Shown one piece after another: positions 1 through 6,332 of a stretch of 13,093 nt of DNA. This stretch comes from Fimenecus sp964614605 (GTDB taxonomy: Bacteria; Bacillota; Clostridia; Oscillospirales; Acutalibacteraceae), in NCBI GenBank assembly GCA_964614605.1, contig CAZTLU010000041.1, positions 1 through 13,093 on the forward strand, in the 5' to 3' direction. The notes under the pieces are model-generated. The model searched no databases, was not told the origin of the DNA, and was given only the letters and a program-made list of their open reading frames with translations. The position numbers and the translations under genes are program-made. Position 1 is the first letter of the stretch. Each line of letters starts with the position of its first letter.

Positions 1-2
1 GC

Positions 3-620
3 GATATTGAGAATATTCCTGTGCTTGCAAAGGCGGGTGCGATTATCCCGATGAGTGCAAACGACAGGACAAACGACTGTTCAAACCCCGAAACACTTGA
101 ATTGCTTGTTTACCGCGGTAACAATACATTCACTCTTTATGAGGACGACGGCGACACACTTTCATACCAGAACGGTGAATACCTTAAAACTGCATTCACA
201 GTTAAAGAAGACGGCGACAAGGTAAGCTTTACAATTGCAAAAGCAGAGGGTGACACGAGCGTTGTGCCCGAAATGAGAACTTTCTTCGTGAATTTCAAGG
301 ATATTGTTGACGGCGATGTTACTATTACTGTCAATGGTGAAAAACGCAACGGACGACCGACAATTATTGATGGTCCCCTTGACCTTATTATTACCGATGT
401 ACCCGCTGACGCAACAGTTGAAATCACTGTTGAAAACTGCACATATCTTGAAAATGCCGACAAAAAGCAGGAATTGACCCGCGTTATTTCAAAATTCCAG
501 ATGTCAACTGACCGCAAGGGTATGATTTTTGGTGGATTTATTAAAAATGACAAGCCACTTAAAAATATCTCAAAGGATTTCAAAGGACCGATTGAAGAAA
601 TTCTGAAGCTTAAAAGATAA
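3..620 (+). CDS. Glycoside hydrolase family 31 protein, C-terminal part (5'-truncated by window edge)
   Basis: The open frame runs in from the window edge without a start, so only about the last 205 residues are seen. The entry sequence DIENIPVLAKAGAIIPMS matches the strand just after the catalytic barrel of GH31 alpha-glucosidases and alpha-xylosidases, where a 'V-A-K-A-G-A-I-I-P' motif is characteristic. It is followed by a beta-rich DUF5110-type domain, recognisable from LELLVYRG, then FTLYEDDGDTLSY and a following GEY. The family hydrolyses terminal alpha-glucosidic or alpha-xylosidic bonds. The catalytic aspartates lie upstream of the window, so substrate cannot be judged. No other gene is visible in the same transcript, and a terminator follows 10 bases after the stop. 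GH31 membership is fairly sure. The choice between alpha-xylosidase and alpha-glucosidase is open. Confidence 0.85.
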   Translation, partial: DIENIPVLAKAGAIIPMSANDRTNDCSNPETLELLVYRGNNTFTLYEDDGDTLSYQNGEYLKTAFTVKEDGDKVSFTIAKAEGDTSVVPEMRTFFVNFKDIVDGDVTITVNGEKRNGRPTIIDGPLDLIITDVPADATVEITVENCTYLENADKKQELTRVISKFQMSTDRKGMIFGGFIKNDKPLKNISKDFKGPIEEILKLKR

Positions 621-630
621 ATAAAAAAAG

Positions 631-660
631 AACTCGGCAGAATTTACTACCGAGTTTTTT
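631..660 (+). terminator. Rho-independent terminator after the GH31 gene
   Basis: AACTCGGCAG at 631-640 pairs with CTACCGAGTT at 647-656 (10 bp with one G-T wobble and a 6-base loop). A run of T follows, beginning with the last two bases of the stem (655-660). It lies directly downstream of the GH31 stop at 620. Confidence 0.9.
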
Positions 661-679
661 ATATGTGCACGAATTAAAA

Positions 680-860
680 TTGTAGGGGCGCTTCACGAAG
701 CGCCCGAAATAGTGAGATATTAAACTGAAACGGGCAGTTCGTGAACTGTCATTACATAGTTTCTGTTTCTATAATAGATTGATGTAAATCAACACGGACA
801 GAACGGGAGTTCTGTCCCTACGCAATTTTTACGGGTCGTCGAGGTCGCCGACCCCTACAA
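680..860. repeat. Palindrome cluster with terminal inverted repeats (MITE/REP-like intergenic element)
   Basis: The stretch is bounded by TTGTAGGGG (680-688) and its exact reverse complement CCCCTACAA (852-860). Inside are four compact palindromes: 686-694/697-705 (GGGCGCTTC, 2-base loop), 733-740/743-750 (core CAGTTC-GT-GAACTG), 796-804/809-817 (GGACAGAAC, 4-base loop) and 833-838/849-854 (GGGTCG). An internal GTCCCTACG at 814-822 resembles the outer end, so the element may be two nested or adjacent units. No open frame or clear target-site duplication is present. Several Oscillospiraceae-like genomes carry similar GC-rich palindromes between genes, which is recollection and not something tested here. 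It may also affect the 3' ends of the two converging transcripts. Confidence 0.6.
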
Positions 861-882
861 AGTTTCTATATCTATGCTTCTC

Positions 883-1635
883 TTATAATTCTATTTCAAT
901 ACCTACGGGGCAATGGTCACTGCCCATAATTTCGGTGAGGATAAAGCTTTCCTTCACCTTGGGCATAAGGCGGTCGGACACAACAAAATAGTCGATACGC
1001 CAACCCACATTCTTTTCTCTTGCGTGGAACATATAGCTCCACCAGGAATACTCTACCTTATCAGGATAAAGAGTACGGAATGTATCAGAAAATCCCTCAT
1101 TCAGAAGTTGAGTGAATTTACCGCGCTCTTCATCGGTAAAGCCTGCGCTGTGATGATTGGTTTTCGGGTTTTTAAGGTCTATTTCTTCGTGTGCCACATT
1201 CAAGTCACCGCAATAAATTACGGGCTTTGTGGTGTCGAGAGATTTAATATAGTCACGCAGAGCATCCTCCCACTCCATTCTATACTCGAGACGGGTAAGC
1301 TCACGCTGTGCATTGGGGGTATAGACGCAGAGAAGATAAAAATCTTCATATTCAAGGGTGATTGCTCTGCCCTCGTGGTCGTGCTGTGGGATATCAAGCC
1401 CATACCAGACGCTTATGGGCTCGTGCTTTGTAAAAATTGCCGTGCCCGAATAGCCCTTTTTCTCGGCACTGTACCAATACTGATAATATCCGTCGGGATT
1501 AAACTCCGCCTGACCTGGTTGCATTTTAGTTTCCTGAATACATACGAAATCTGCATTCTGCTCGTTGAAGAAATCCTCAAAGCCTTTATTTAAGCAGGCT
1601 CGAAAGCCGTTAACATTCCAAGATATAAATTTCAT
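883..1635 (-). CDS. xth: Exodeoxyribonuclease III / AP endonuclease
   Basis: The 250-residue product is a complete ExoIII-type endonuclease/exonuclease/phosphatase-fold enzyme. It cleaves DNA 5' of abasic sites in base-excision repair and has 3'-5' exonuclease and 3'-phosphatase activities in well-studied relatives. The catalytic set is visible: N7 in MKFISWNVNGFRA, metal-binding E35 in IQETK, Y105 in VYTPNAQ, D144 and N146 in YCGDLNV, D215 in WRIDY, and the terminal D240/H241 in GSDHCPVG. Length is normal for the short bacterial form (also called exoA). The ATG at 1635 is preceded by an AAGGAA-type ribosome site and by a strong promoter at 1670-1698. The gene stands alone, divergent from the RNA candidate and hyd operon. 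No clear intrinsic terminator follows; the palindrome cluster begins 22 bases after its stop. Confidence 0.95.
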   Translation of the reverse strand: MKFISWNVNGFRACLNKGFEDFFNEQNADFVCIQETKMQPGQAEFNPDGYYQYWYSAEKKGYSGTAIFTKHEPISVWYGLDIPQHDHEGRAITLEYEDFYLLCVYTPNAQRELTRLEYRMEWEDALRDYIKSLDTTKPVIYCGDLNVAHEEIDLKNPKTNHHSAGFTDEERGKFTQLLNEGFSDTFRTLYPDKVEYSWWSYMFHAREKNVGWRIDYFVVSDRLMPKVKESFILTEIMGSDHCPVGIEIEL

Positions 1636-1669
1636 AGGTTAATTCCTTTTCAGTGATTTTTTATAATTC

Positions 1670-1698
1670 ATTATACCACTTATTCTGCAAATACTCAA
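1670..1698 (-). promoter_or_regulatory. Sigma-A promoter of the exonuclease III gene
   Basis: On the minus strand TTGAGT (1698-1693) and TATAAT (1675-1670) are separated by 17 bases, and TGG immediately before the -10 gives an extended -10 element. The predicted start lies about 30 bases upstream of the ATG at 1635. Its -35 lies inside the 55-bp sequence that is duplicated across the scaffold gap. Confidence 0.8.
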
Positions 1699-1742
1699 CA
1701 TTACATTATTGATTTTAATGTAAAAGTATGGTATAATTTAGG
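1688..1742. repeat. 55-bp exact direct repeat, left copy (contig end before gap)
   Basis: This 55-base sequence is identical to 1843-1897 and ends exactly at the first N. It contains the exonuclease -35, the dyad TTACATTA-N7-TAATGTAA and a full promoter pointing right. A copy of exactly 55 bases on each side of a 100-N spacer is what a de Bruijn k=55 overlap between two contig ends looks like, so it is probably one biological sequence written twice. Confidence 0.85.
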
Positions 1743-1842
1743 NNNNNNNNNNNNNNNNNNNNNNNNNNNNNNNNNNNNNNNNNNNNNNNNNNNNNNNNNN
1801 NNNNNNNNNNNNNNNNNNNNNNNNNNNNNNNNNNNNNNNNNN
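1743..1842. other. Scaffold gap of 100 N
   Basis: Exactly 100 undetermined bases, the conventional placeholder for a gap of unknown size. Both flanks carry the same 55-mer, so the true gap may be zero and the local distance overstated by 155 bases. Confidence 0.98.
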
Positions 1843-1855
1843 CAAATACTCAACA

Positions 1856-1878
1856 TTACATTATTGATTTTAATGTAA
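1856..1878. promoter_or_regulatory. Operator-like dyad overlapping the ncRNA -35
   Basis: TTACATTA, 7 bases (TTGATTT), then TAATGTAA forms a perfect 8-bp inverted repeat. Its centre is the -35 hexamer of the rightward promoter, and its edge is two bases from the -35 of the leftward exonuclease promoter (coordinates 1693-1698 in the left copy). The same dyad appears at 1701-1723. Position and symmetry suit a dimeric repressor or other regulator acting on both promoters. I do not recognise the site as a known box. Confidence 0.45.
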
Positions 1879-1892
1879 AAGTATGGTATAAT
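1864..1892 (+). promoter_or_regulatory. Extended -10 promoter for the structured RNA candidate
   Basis: TTGATT (1864-1869) and TATAAT (1887-1892) with 17-base spacing, and TGG just upstream of the -10 (extended -10). The predicted start is at about 1897-1899, which coincides with the 5' edge of the RNA's closing helix at 1896. A second copy at 1709-1737 precedes the gap and is probably the same promoter duplicated by assembly. Confidence 0.8.
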
Positions 1893-1895
1893 TTA

Positions 1896-2168
1896 GGCTG
1901 ACGGGAGCCGAACCCATCACGCCTGACAAACGATAATTTTTCGTCTGACTTGTTTCATCACTTGAAATACGACAGTATTCCTGCGTTCTTCAACTGCGTC
2001 AGAACAAAAAATTCTCTGTTTGGCAGGTCGAAGAGTTTCTGCCGTCGAATTTTTCGTGCAGTAAAGCACGAATTTGTAGGAAGGCTGACGCCTTTCAAAA
2101 ATGAGTGCGAAACCGCACGGAATAAGGCGACGAGCGAAACCGTAATGTGTTCGACTCCCGTCAGCCTA
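1896..2168 (+). ncRNA. Candidate large structured non-coding RNA (unidentified; raiA-motif-like possible)
   Basis: The ends form a long helix: GGCTGACGGGAG (1896-1907) pairs perfectly with CTCCCGTCAGCC (2155-2166). After one C-A mismatch, CGAAC (1909-1913) pairs with GTTCG (2149-2153). Internal hairpins include 1953-1957/1963-1967, 2022-2026/2039-2043 (GGCAG/CTGCC), 2053-2059/2066-2072 (TTCGTGC/GCACGAA), 2081-2085/2090-2094 (AAGGC/GCCTT) and 2105-2109/2114-2118 (GTGCG/CGCAC). The predicted transcription start matches the helix edge, which argues for a free-standing RNA and not a leader. The 3' side carries GTTCGACTCCCG, which looks like a tRNA T-arm, but its partner is the RNA's own 5' end, so this is not a tRNA. 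The tmRNA tag frame, the RNase P core GAGGAAAGTCC and the SRP GGAAG-AGCA loop are not seen. A raiA-type RNA of Clostridia is my best guess, from memory only. Confidence 0.65.
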
Positions 2169-2215
2169 GTAATCTGACATTGAAATATTTATTGAGATGG
2201 AAGATGCAGAAAATA

Positions 2216-2244
2216 TTGATTTTTAGGCATTTTATGCTTATTTA
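2216..2244 (+). promoter_or_regulatory. Weak candidate promoter for the hyd operon
   Basis: TTGATT (2216-2221), 17 bases, then TATTTA (2239-2244), a poor -10 matching three of six positions. Initiation near 2251 would start inside the terminator hairpin and so escape it, while upstream read-through would be stopped. This is a suggestion. The operon may instead be fed by read-through from the RNA promoter. Confidence 0.25.
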
Positions 2245-2245
2245 G

Positions 2246-2277
2246 GACTGCATCTTTTAAGATTGCAGTCTTTTTTT
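2246..2277 (+). terminator. Intrinsic terminator between the RNA candidate and the hyd operon
   Basis: GACTGCA (2246-2252) pairs with TGCAGTC (2264-2270), with possible extension by TCTT/AAGA, followed by seven T (2271-2277). It most likely ends the RNA transcript about 100 bases beyond its closing helix. Because it lies only 4 bases before the ribosome site of the first hyd gene, it could also act as an attenuator for the operon. Confidence 0.8.
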
Positions 2278-2291
2278 GTTAGGAGAATAAT

Positions 2292-2552
2292 ATGGAAACA
2301 AGAATTGCACTTATTGCCGTTATTGTTGAAGATACGGAATCTGCACAGGAACTTAATAATATTCTGCACGAATACGGCGAATATATAATCGGCAGAATGG
2401 GGCTCCCCTACCGCAAATGCAATGTGAGTATTTTAAGTGTGGCGGTTGATGCTCCTCAGCCTGTTATCAGCACCCTTTCGGGAAAAATAGGAAAGCTCAA
2501 AGGTGTAAGCGTTAAAACGGCTTATTCAAATGTGGTGTCATGCAATGAATAA
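2292..2552 (+). CDS. TM1266-type iron-only hydrogenase system regulator
   Basis: An 86-residue protein with the family pattern RIALIAVIVEDTESAQELNNILHEYGEYIIGRMGLPYR, ending in a 'GKIGKLKGVSVKTAYS' strand. This corresponds to the small ACT/ferredoxin-like-fold family typified by Thermotoga TM1266, routinely encoded beside [FeFe]-hydrogenase maturases and called a putative regulator; its real activity is not established to my knowledge. Start ATG 2292 has AGGAG at 2281-2285 with 6-base spacing. The last codons overlap the start of hydE by 8 bases (ATGAATAA), indicating translational coupling. As first gene of the maturation operon it may sense a hydrogenase-linked ligand, which is inference. 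Confidence 0.88.
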   Translation: METRIALIAVIVEDTESAQELNNILHEYGEYIIGRMGLPYRKCNVSILSVAVDAPQPVISTLSGKIGKLKGVSVKTAYSNVVSCNE

Positions 2553-3594
2553 AGTTTTCAAATTGATTGACCGTCTTGAAAAAGAGCATAGCTTATCTCT
2601 TGAAGAATATGAATATATTATTGAAAACCAAAGTGACGAAGCGGCTGAATATATTGCAAAAAAAGCCGTCGCGGCAAGGCAAAAAATCTATGGCAACACA
2701 GTTTACATCAGAGGGCTGATTGAAATCAGCAATTTCTGTAAAAACAACTGTCTTTACTGTGGAATTCGCAGAGATAACAAAAGCTGCTCCCGTTACAGAC
2801 TAAATGAAGACGATATTCTCGCCTGTTGCAAAGAGGGTTATGAATTTGGTTTCCGCACCTTCGTGTTACAGGGCGGTGAAGACCCGTATTTTACCGATGA
2901 TTTGCTTTGTAAGCTGATTAAAGAAATCAAGGCAAATTTCCCCGACTGTGCCGTTACTTTATCATTGGGCGAACGCACAAGAGAAAGTTATCAAGCATTG
3001 TTTGACGCGGGGGCTGACAGATACCTTCTCCGTCACGAAACCGCAGACCGTGAGCATTATGAAAAGCTCCACCCCGAAAATATGTCCTTTGAAAAGCGAA
3101 TGCAATGTCTTGCAGATTTAAAGGATATCGGCTATCAGGTGGGTTGCGGATTTATGGTAGGCTCACCTTATCAAACAGTAAAAAGTCTTGCAAAGGATTT
3201 GAAATTCATTGAAGAATTCAAGCCCCAGATGTGTGGAATAGGCCCGTTTATCAGTCATAACGCCACACCGTTTGCCAACGAAAAATCAGGCTCTTTGAAA
3301 ATGACTCTTTATCTTTTGTCCATAATCCGACTTATTCACCCCAATTTGCTTTTGCCCGCTACAACGGCACTTGGCACAATTCATCCGCAGGGTCGTGAAA
3401 TGGGAATTCTTGCAGGGGCAAATGTGGTTATGCCAAATCTTTCACCCTTGTCTGTCCGCAAAAAATATGAATTATATGACAACAAAATCTGCACGGGTGA
3501 TGAATCTGCCCAAAGCGTAAACGAATTAAAAAAACGAATGGAATCAATCGGTTACACCATAGTTACTGACCGCGGTGACCATAAAAATATATAA
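2545..3594 (+). CDS. hydE: [FeFe]-hydrogenase maturase HydE (radical SAM)
   Basis: Radical SAM enzyme acting in assembly of the 2Fe subcluster; HydE works on an iron-cysteine-CO-CN product of HydG to help form the bridging dithiomethylamine unit. The radical SAM signature C65-X3-C69-X2-C72 (NFCKNNCLYCGIRR) binds the SAM-coordinating [4Fe-4S] cluster. The 349-residue length, the GEDPYF segment and the late MPNLSPLSVRKKYELYDNKIC segment are typical. The C-terminal CX7CX2C motif of some HydE proteins is broken: C316 remains but the other two positions are S324 and E327, so no accessory cluster is expected. An in-frame ATG at 2530 exists, but the ATG at 2545 is preferred because it overlaps the stop of the upstream gene and gives the usual N-terminus. 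Confidence 0.95.
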   Translation: MNKVFKLIDRLEKEHSLSLEEYEYIIENQSDEAAEYIAKKAVAARQKIYGNTVYIRGLIEISNFCKNNCLYCGIRRDNKSCSRYRLNEDDILACCKEGYEFGFRTFVLQGGEDPYFTDDLLCKLIKEIKANFPDCAVTLSLGERTRESYQALFDAGADRYLLRHETADREHYEKLHPENMSFEKRMQCLADLKDIGYQVGCGFMVGSPYQTVKSLAKDLKFIEEFKPQMCGIGPFISHNATPFANEKSGSLKMTLYLLSIIRLIHPNLLLPATTALGTIHPQGREMGILAGANVVMPNLSPLSVRKKYELYDNKICTGDESAQSVNELKKRMESIGYTIVTDRGDHKNI

Positions 3595-3611
3595 ATCAAT
3601 GAGGTGTTAAT

Positions 3612-5060
3612 ATGTCAAATTATAATCCAAAATCATTAAAAGCAACGGAATTCATTTCTCACGAGGAAATACTTGACACAATCCGTTATGCCGAAGAAAA
3701 CAAGCATAATATAGAGTTAATTGACAGCTTGCTTCAGAAAGCTCGTCCCAAAAAGACTGAAAACGGAATTCACTGTGAGGGTCTTACTCACCGCGAGGCA
3801 TCAGTTTTGCTTGCTTGTGATATTCCCGAAAAGGTGCAGGAAATGTATGACCTTGCCCGAGAAATCAAGCTGGCTTTCTATGGCAACAGAATTGTTATGT
3901 TTGCCCCCTTGTATCTTTCAAACTACTGTGTAAACGGCTGCGTTTACTGCCCTTATCACCTGAAAAACAAGCATATTGCCCGTAAAAAGCTGACACAGGA
4001 AGAGGTTAAGGCAGAGGTTATCGCACTTCAGGATATGGGTCACAAGCGTCTTGCAATTGAGGCAGGCGAAGACCCCAAAAACAATCCTATTGAATATATT
4101 CTTGAATGTATCAAGACAATTTACAGTATTCAGCACAAAAACGGTGCAATCCGCCGAGTTAATGTAAACATTGCGGCAACTACTGTTGAAAATTACCGTA
4201 AATTAAAGGACGCGGGAATCGGTACATACATTCTTTTCCAGGAAACCTATAACAAAGAAAGCTATCTTGAGCTTCACCCGACAGGTCCCAAGCACGATTA
4301 TGATTATCACACCGAGGCTATGGACAGAGCTATGGAGGGCGGAATTGACGACGTAGGTCTTGGCGTACTTTTCGGTCTTGAGGGTTATCAGTATGAATTT
4401 GCCGGACTTTTAATGCACGCAGAGCACCTTGAGGCAGTTCACGGTGTTGGTCCTCACACAATCAGTGTGCCCAGAATCAAGCGTGCTGACGATATTGACC
4501 CCGATGTATTTGACAACGGTCTTGCTGATGATATTTTTGAAAAGATTATTGCTTGTATCCGCATTGCAGTACCCTATACAGGTATGATTATTTCAACCCG
4601 CGAAAGCGAAAAGGTTCGCGGGCGTGCATTGGAGCTTGGTATTTCGCAAATCAGCGGTGCTTCACGCACATCTGTCGGCGGTTACACAGAAGAAGAAAGG
4701 CCTCACGATTCAGAGCAGTTTGATGTTTCTGACCAAAGAACTCTTGACGAGGTTGTAAACTGGCTTATGGAAATGAAGCATATTCCGTCTTTCTGTACTG
4801 CTTGCTACCGTGAGGGCAGAACCGGCGACCGCTTTATGTCCCTTTGCAAAAACGGACAGATTCTCAACTGTTGCCACCCCAACGCACTTATGACGCTCAG
4901 CGAATACCTTGTTGACTATGCAAGCGACAAGACAAAGGAAACAGGCTTTAAGCTTATTGAAAGCGAGCTCGAAAAAATCCCGAAAGAAAAGGTTAAGGCA
5001 ATTGCAAAAGACAATATTGAAGCTATTAAGAATTCAAATCGCCGCGATTTCCGTTTCTAA
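3612..5060 (+). CDS. hydG: [FeFe]-hydrogenase maturase HydG (tyrosine lyase, radical SAM)
   Basis: HydG cleaves tyrosine to p-cresol and dehydroglycine and makes the CO and cyanide ligands on a dangler iron of its second cluster. The 482-residue protein has the radical SAM motif C106-X3-C110-X2-C113 (SNYCVNGCVYCPYH) and the HydG-specific C-terminal motif C395-X2-C398-X22-C421 (FCTACYREGRTGDRFM ... HPNAL), which binds the auxiliary cluster. This separates it from the paralogous thiamine enzyme ThiH, which lacks that tail. One extra cysteine (C420) sits next to C421. The ATG at 3612 follows a GAGGTG ribosome site, 17 bases after the hydE stop. It lies between hydE and hydF in a tight operon, consistent with joint expression. 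Confidence 0.97.
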   Translation: MSNYNPKSLKATEFISHEEILDTIRYAEENKHNIELIDSLLQKARPKKTENGIHCEGLTHREASVLLACDIPEKVQEMYDLAREIKLAFYGNRIVMFAPLYLSNYCVNGCVYCPYHLKNKHIARKKLTQEEVKAEVIALQDMGHKRLAIEAGEDPKNNPIEYILECIKTIYSIQHKNGAIRRVNVNIAATTVENYRKLKDAGIGTYILFQETYNKESYLELHPTGPKHDYDYHTEAMDRAMEGGIDDVGLGVLFGLEGYQYEFAGLLMHAEHLEAVHGVGPHTISVPRIKRADDIDPDVFDNGLADDIFEKIIACIRIAVPYTGMIISTRESEKVRGRALELGISQISGASRTSVGGYTEEERPHDSEQFDVSDQRTLDEVVNWLMEMKHIPSFCTACYREGRTGDRFMSLCKNGQILNCCHPNALMTLSEYLVDYASDKTKETGFKLIESELEKIPKEKVKAIAKDNIEAIKNSNRRDFRF

Positions 5061-5079
5061 AGCTTGGAGGTAAACCCAT

Positions 5080-6285
5080 ATGAGTTTAAATTCAACTGTT
5101 TCTGCCGAAAGAGTGCACATAGGCTTTTTCGGCTTGCGAAACGCAGGAAAATCAAGCCTTGTAAATGCGGTGACAGGTCAAAAGTTATCACTTGTTTCCA
5201 ATGTTAAGGGCACTACCACCGACCCTGTTAAAAAGGCCATGGAATTGTTGCCGATGGGCCCAGTTGTGATTATCGACACACCGGGTCTTGACGATGTGGG
5301 AGCTTTAGGCGAGCAGAGAGTGGCAAGGGCAAAACAAATGCTTGCACAGACTGACATTGCAATTCTTGTTGTGGATTGCCAAAAAGGACTTTCCCCCATT
5401 GACAGCGAGCTGATTTCTCTTTTTGAAAATAAAAAACTGCCCTATATTGTGGCTTACAACAAGGCAGATTTATTGGCTCACATTCCCGAAGCAAATACAA
5501 ATGAAATTTATGTGAGTGCCGAAAAGAATTATAACATCAACGAGCTTAAAGAGAAAATTGCAGGTCTTGCAAAAACTGCTGAAAATACAAAAACGCTTCT
5601 CGGTGATTTGGTAAAACCGCTTGACACCGTTGTACTTGTGACCCCCATTGATGAGTCCGCGCCAAAGGGCAGACTTATTTTGCCCCAGCAACATACTATC
5701 CGTGAATTGCTCGACATAGGGGCTACGATACTTGTGTGCCGTGAAACCGAGCTTAAAAACACGCTTGAAGCTTTGAAAAATCCGCCCGCACTTGTAATCA
5801 CCGATTCACAAGTTTTCGGGCTAGTTTCAAAAATAGTTCCAAAAGAGGTTATGCTCACCTCGTTTTCAATTCTGTTCGCCCGTTATAAAGGTGACTTGAG
5901 CACAGTGGTAAAGGGTGCGGCAAGCCTTGACAAAATTAAAGACGGTGACAAAATTCTCATTTCAGAGGGTTGCACGCATCACCGTCAGTGCAAGGACATA
6001 GGCACAGTAAAAATGCCCGATTGGGTGAGAAGCTACACGGGCAAAGATGTTGAATTTGAGTTTACATCGGGCACGGAATTCCCTGAAAACACAAAGGATT
6101 TTGCTCTTGTTATTCACTGCGGTGGCTGTATGCTCAACGAAAAAGAAATGAAATCAAGACTTGCAAAAGTCAATGAAAACGGCACACCGATTACAAATTA
6201 CGGCATCGCCATTGCCCAAATGCACGGGATTTTAAAACGCTCGGTTGAGCCCTTTCCCGAAATTGCAAAATTGCTACAAGAATAA
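5080..6285 (+). CDS. hydF: [FeFe]-hydrogenase maturation GTPase HydF
   Basis: HydF is the GTPase scaffold that receives the 2Fe precursor from HydG/HydE and transfers it to apo-hydrogenase. The 401-residue protein has an N-terminal Era/TrmE-like G domain: P-loop G18LRNAGKS25, DTPG at 66-69 and NKAD at 127-130. A dimerisation region follows, then the C-terminal cluster domain with C298-X-H300-X45-H346-C347-X2-C350 (CTH ... HCGGC), matching the family's CxH-X(44-53)-HCxxC signature. A strong GGAGG site precedes the ATG, 19 bases after hydG. It is the last gene of the operon and is followed by a terminator. The hydrogenase itself is not in the window. Confidence 0.97.
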   Translation: MSLNSTVSAERVHIGFFGLRNAGKSSLVNAVTGQKLSLVSNVKGTTTDPVKKAMELLPMGPVVIIDTPGLDDVGALGEQRVARAKQMLAQTDIAILVVDCQKGLSPIDSELISLFENKKLPYIVAYNKADLLAHIPEANTNEIYVSAEKNYNINELKEKIAGLAKTAENTKTLLGDLVKPLDTVVLVTPIDESAPKGRLILPQQHTIRELLDIGATILVCRETELKNTLEALKNPPALVITDSQVFGLVSKIVPKEVMLTSFSILFARYKGDLSTVVKGAASLDKIKDGDKILISEGCTHHRQCKDIGTVKMPDWVRSYTGKDVEFEFTSGTEFPENTKDFALVIHCGGCMLNEKEMKSRLAKVNENGTPITNYGIAIAQMHGILKRSVEPFPEIAKLLQE

Positions 6286-6291
6286 AAATAA

Positions 6292-6326
6292 GCGGTAGAG
6301 TTCAGCTTTAACTCTACCGCCTTTTT
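6292..6326. terminator. Bidirectional terminator between hydF and the DUF2804 gene
   Basis: GCGGTAGAGTT (6292-6302) pairs perfectly with AACTCTACCGC (6310-6320) around a 7-base loop. T5 follows on the plus strand, and the minus strand also reads into a T-rich tract (TTATTTTTATTC). It serves both convergent genes. Confidence 0.93.
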
Positions 6327-6332
6327 ATTCAT

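Larger units (their letters stand above)
1843..1897. repeat. 55-bp exact direct repeat, right copy (contig start after gap)
   Basis: Identical over its whole length to 1688-1742 and starting on the first base after the N run. This copy is continuous with the RNA candidate, so the promoter and dyad are best assigned here for that transcript. Confidence 0.85.

Noticed and set aside
913..1593. 226-codon plus-strand open frame opposite the exonuclease III gene
   Set aside because: It is the antisense shadow of a gene with all catalytic motifs intact, and it lacks its own ribosome site or promoter.
1688..1897. Genuine tandem promoters or an att-like direct repeat
   Set aside because: The copies are exactly 55 bases, identical, and meet the N run on both sides, which fits an assembly overlap better than biology.
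1896..2168. tRNA or tmRNA, suggested by GTTCGACTCCCG near the 3' end
   Set aside because: The CTCCCG strand pairs with the 5' end of the RNA and not within a T-arm. There is no CCA end, no acceptor/D-arm layout and no tag peptide ending in Ala-Ala-stop.
1950..2177. Open frame of 75 codons on the plus strand inside the RNA candidate
   Set aside because: No ribosome binding site, no recognisable protein pattern, and it runs across the RNA hairpins and the 3' strand of the closing helix. It is better explained as chance in a structured RNA.
2530..2544. Upstream ATG that would add five residues to HydE
   Set aside because: The ATG at 2545 overlaps the stop of the upstream gene for coupling and gives the normal HydE N-terminus.
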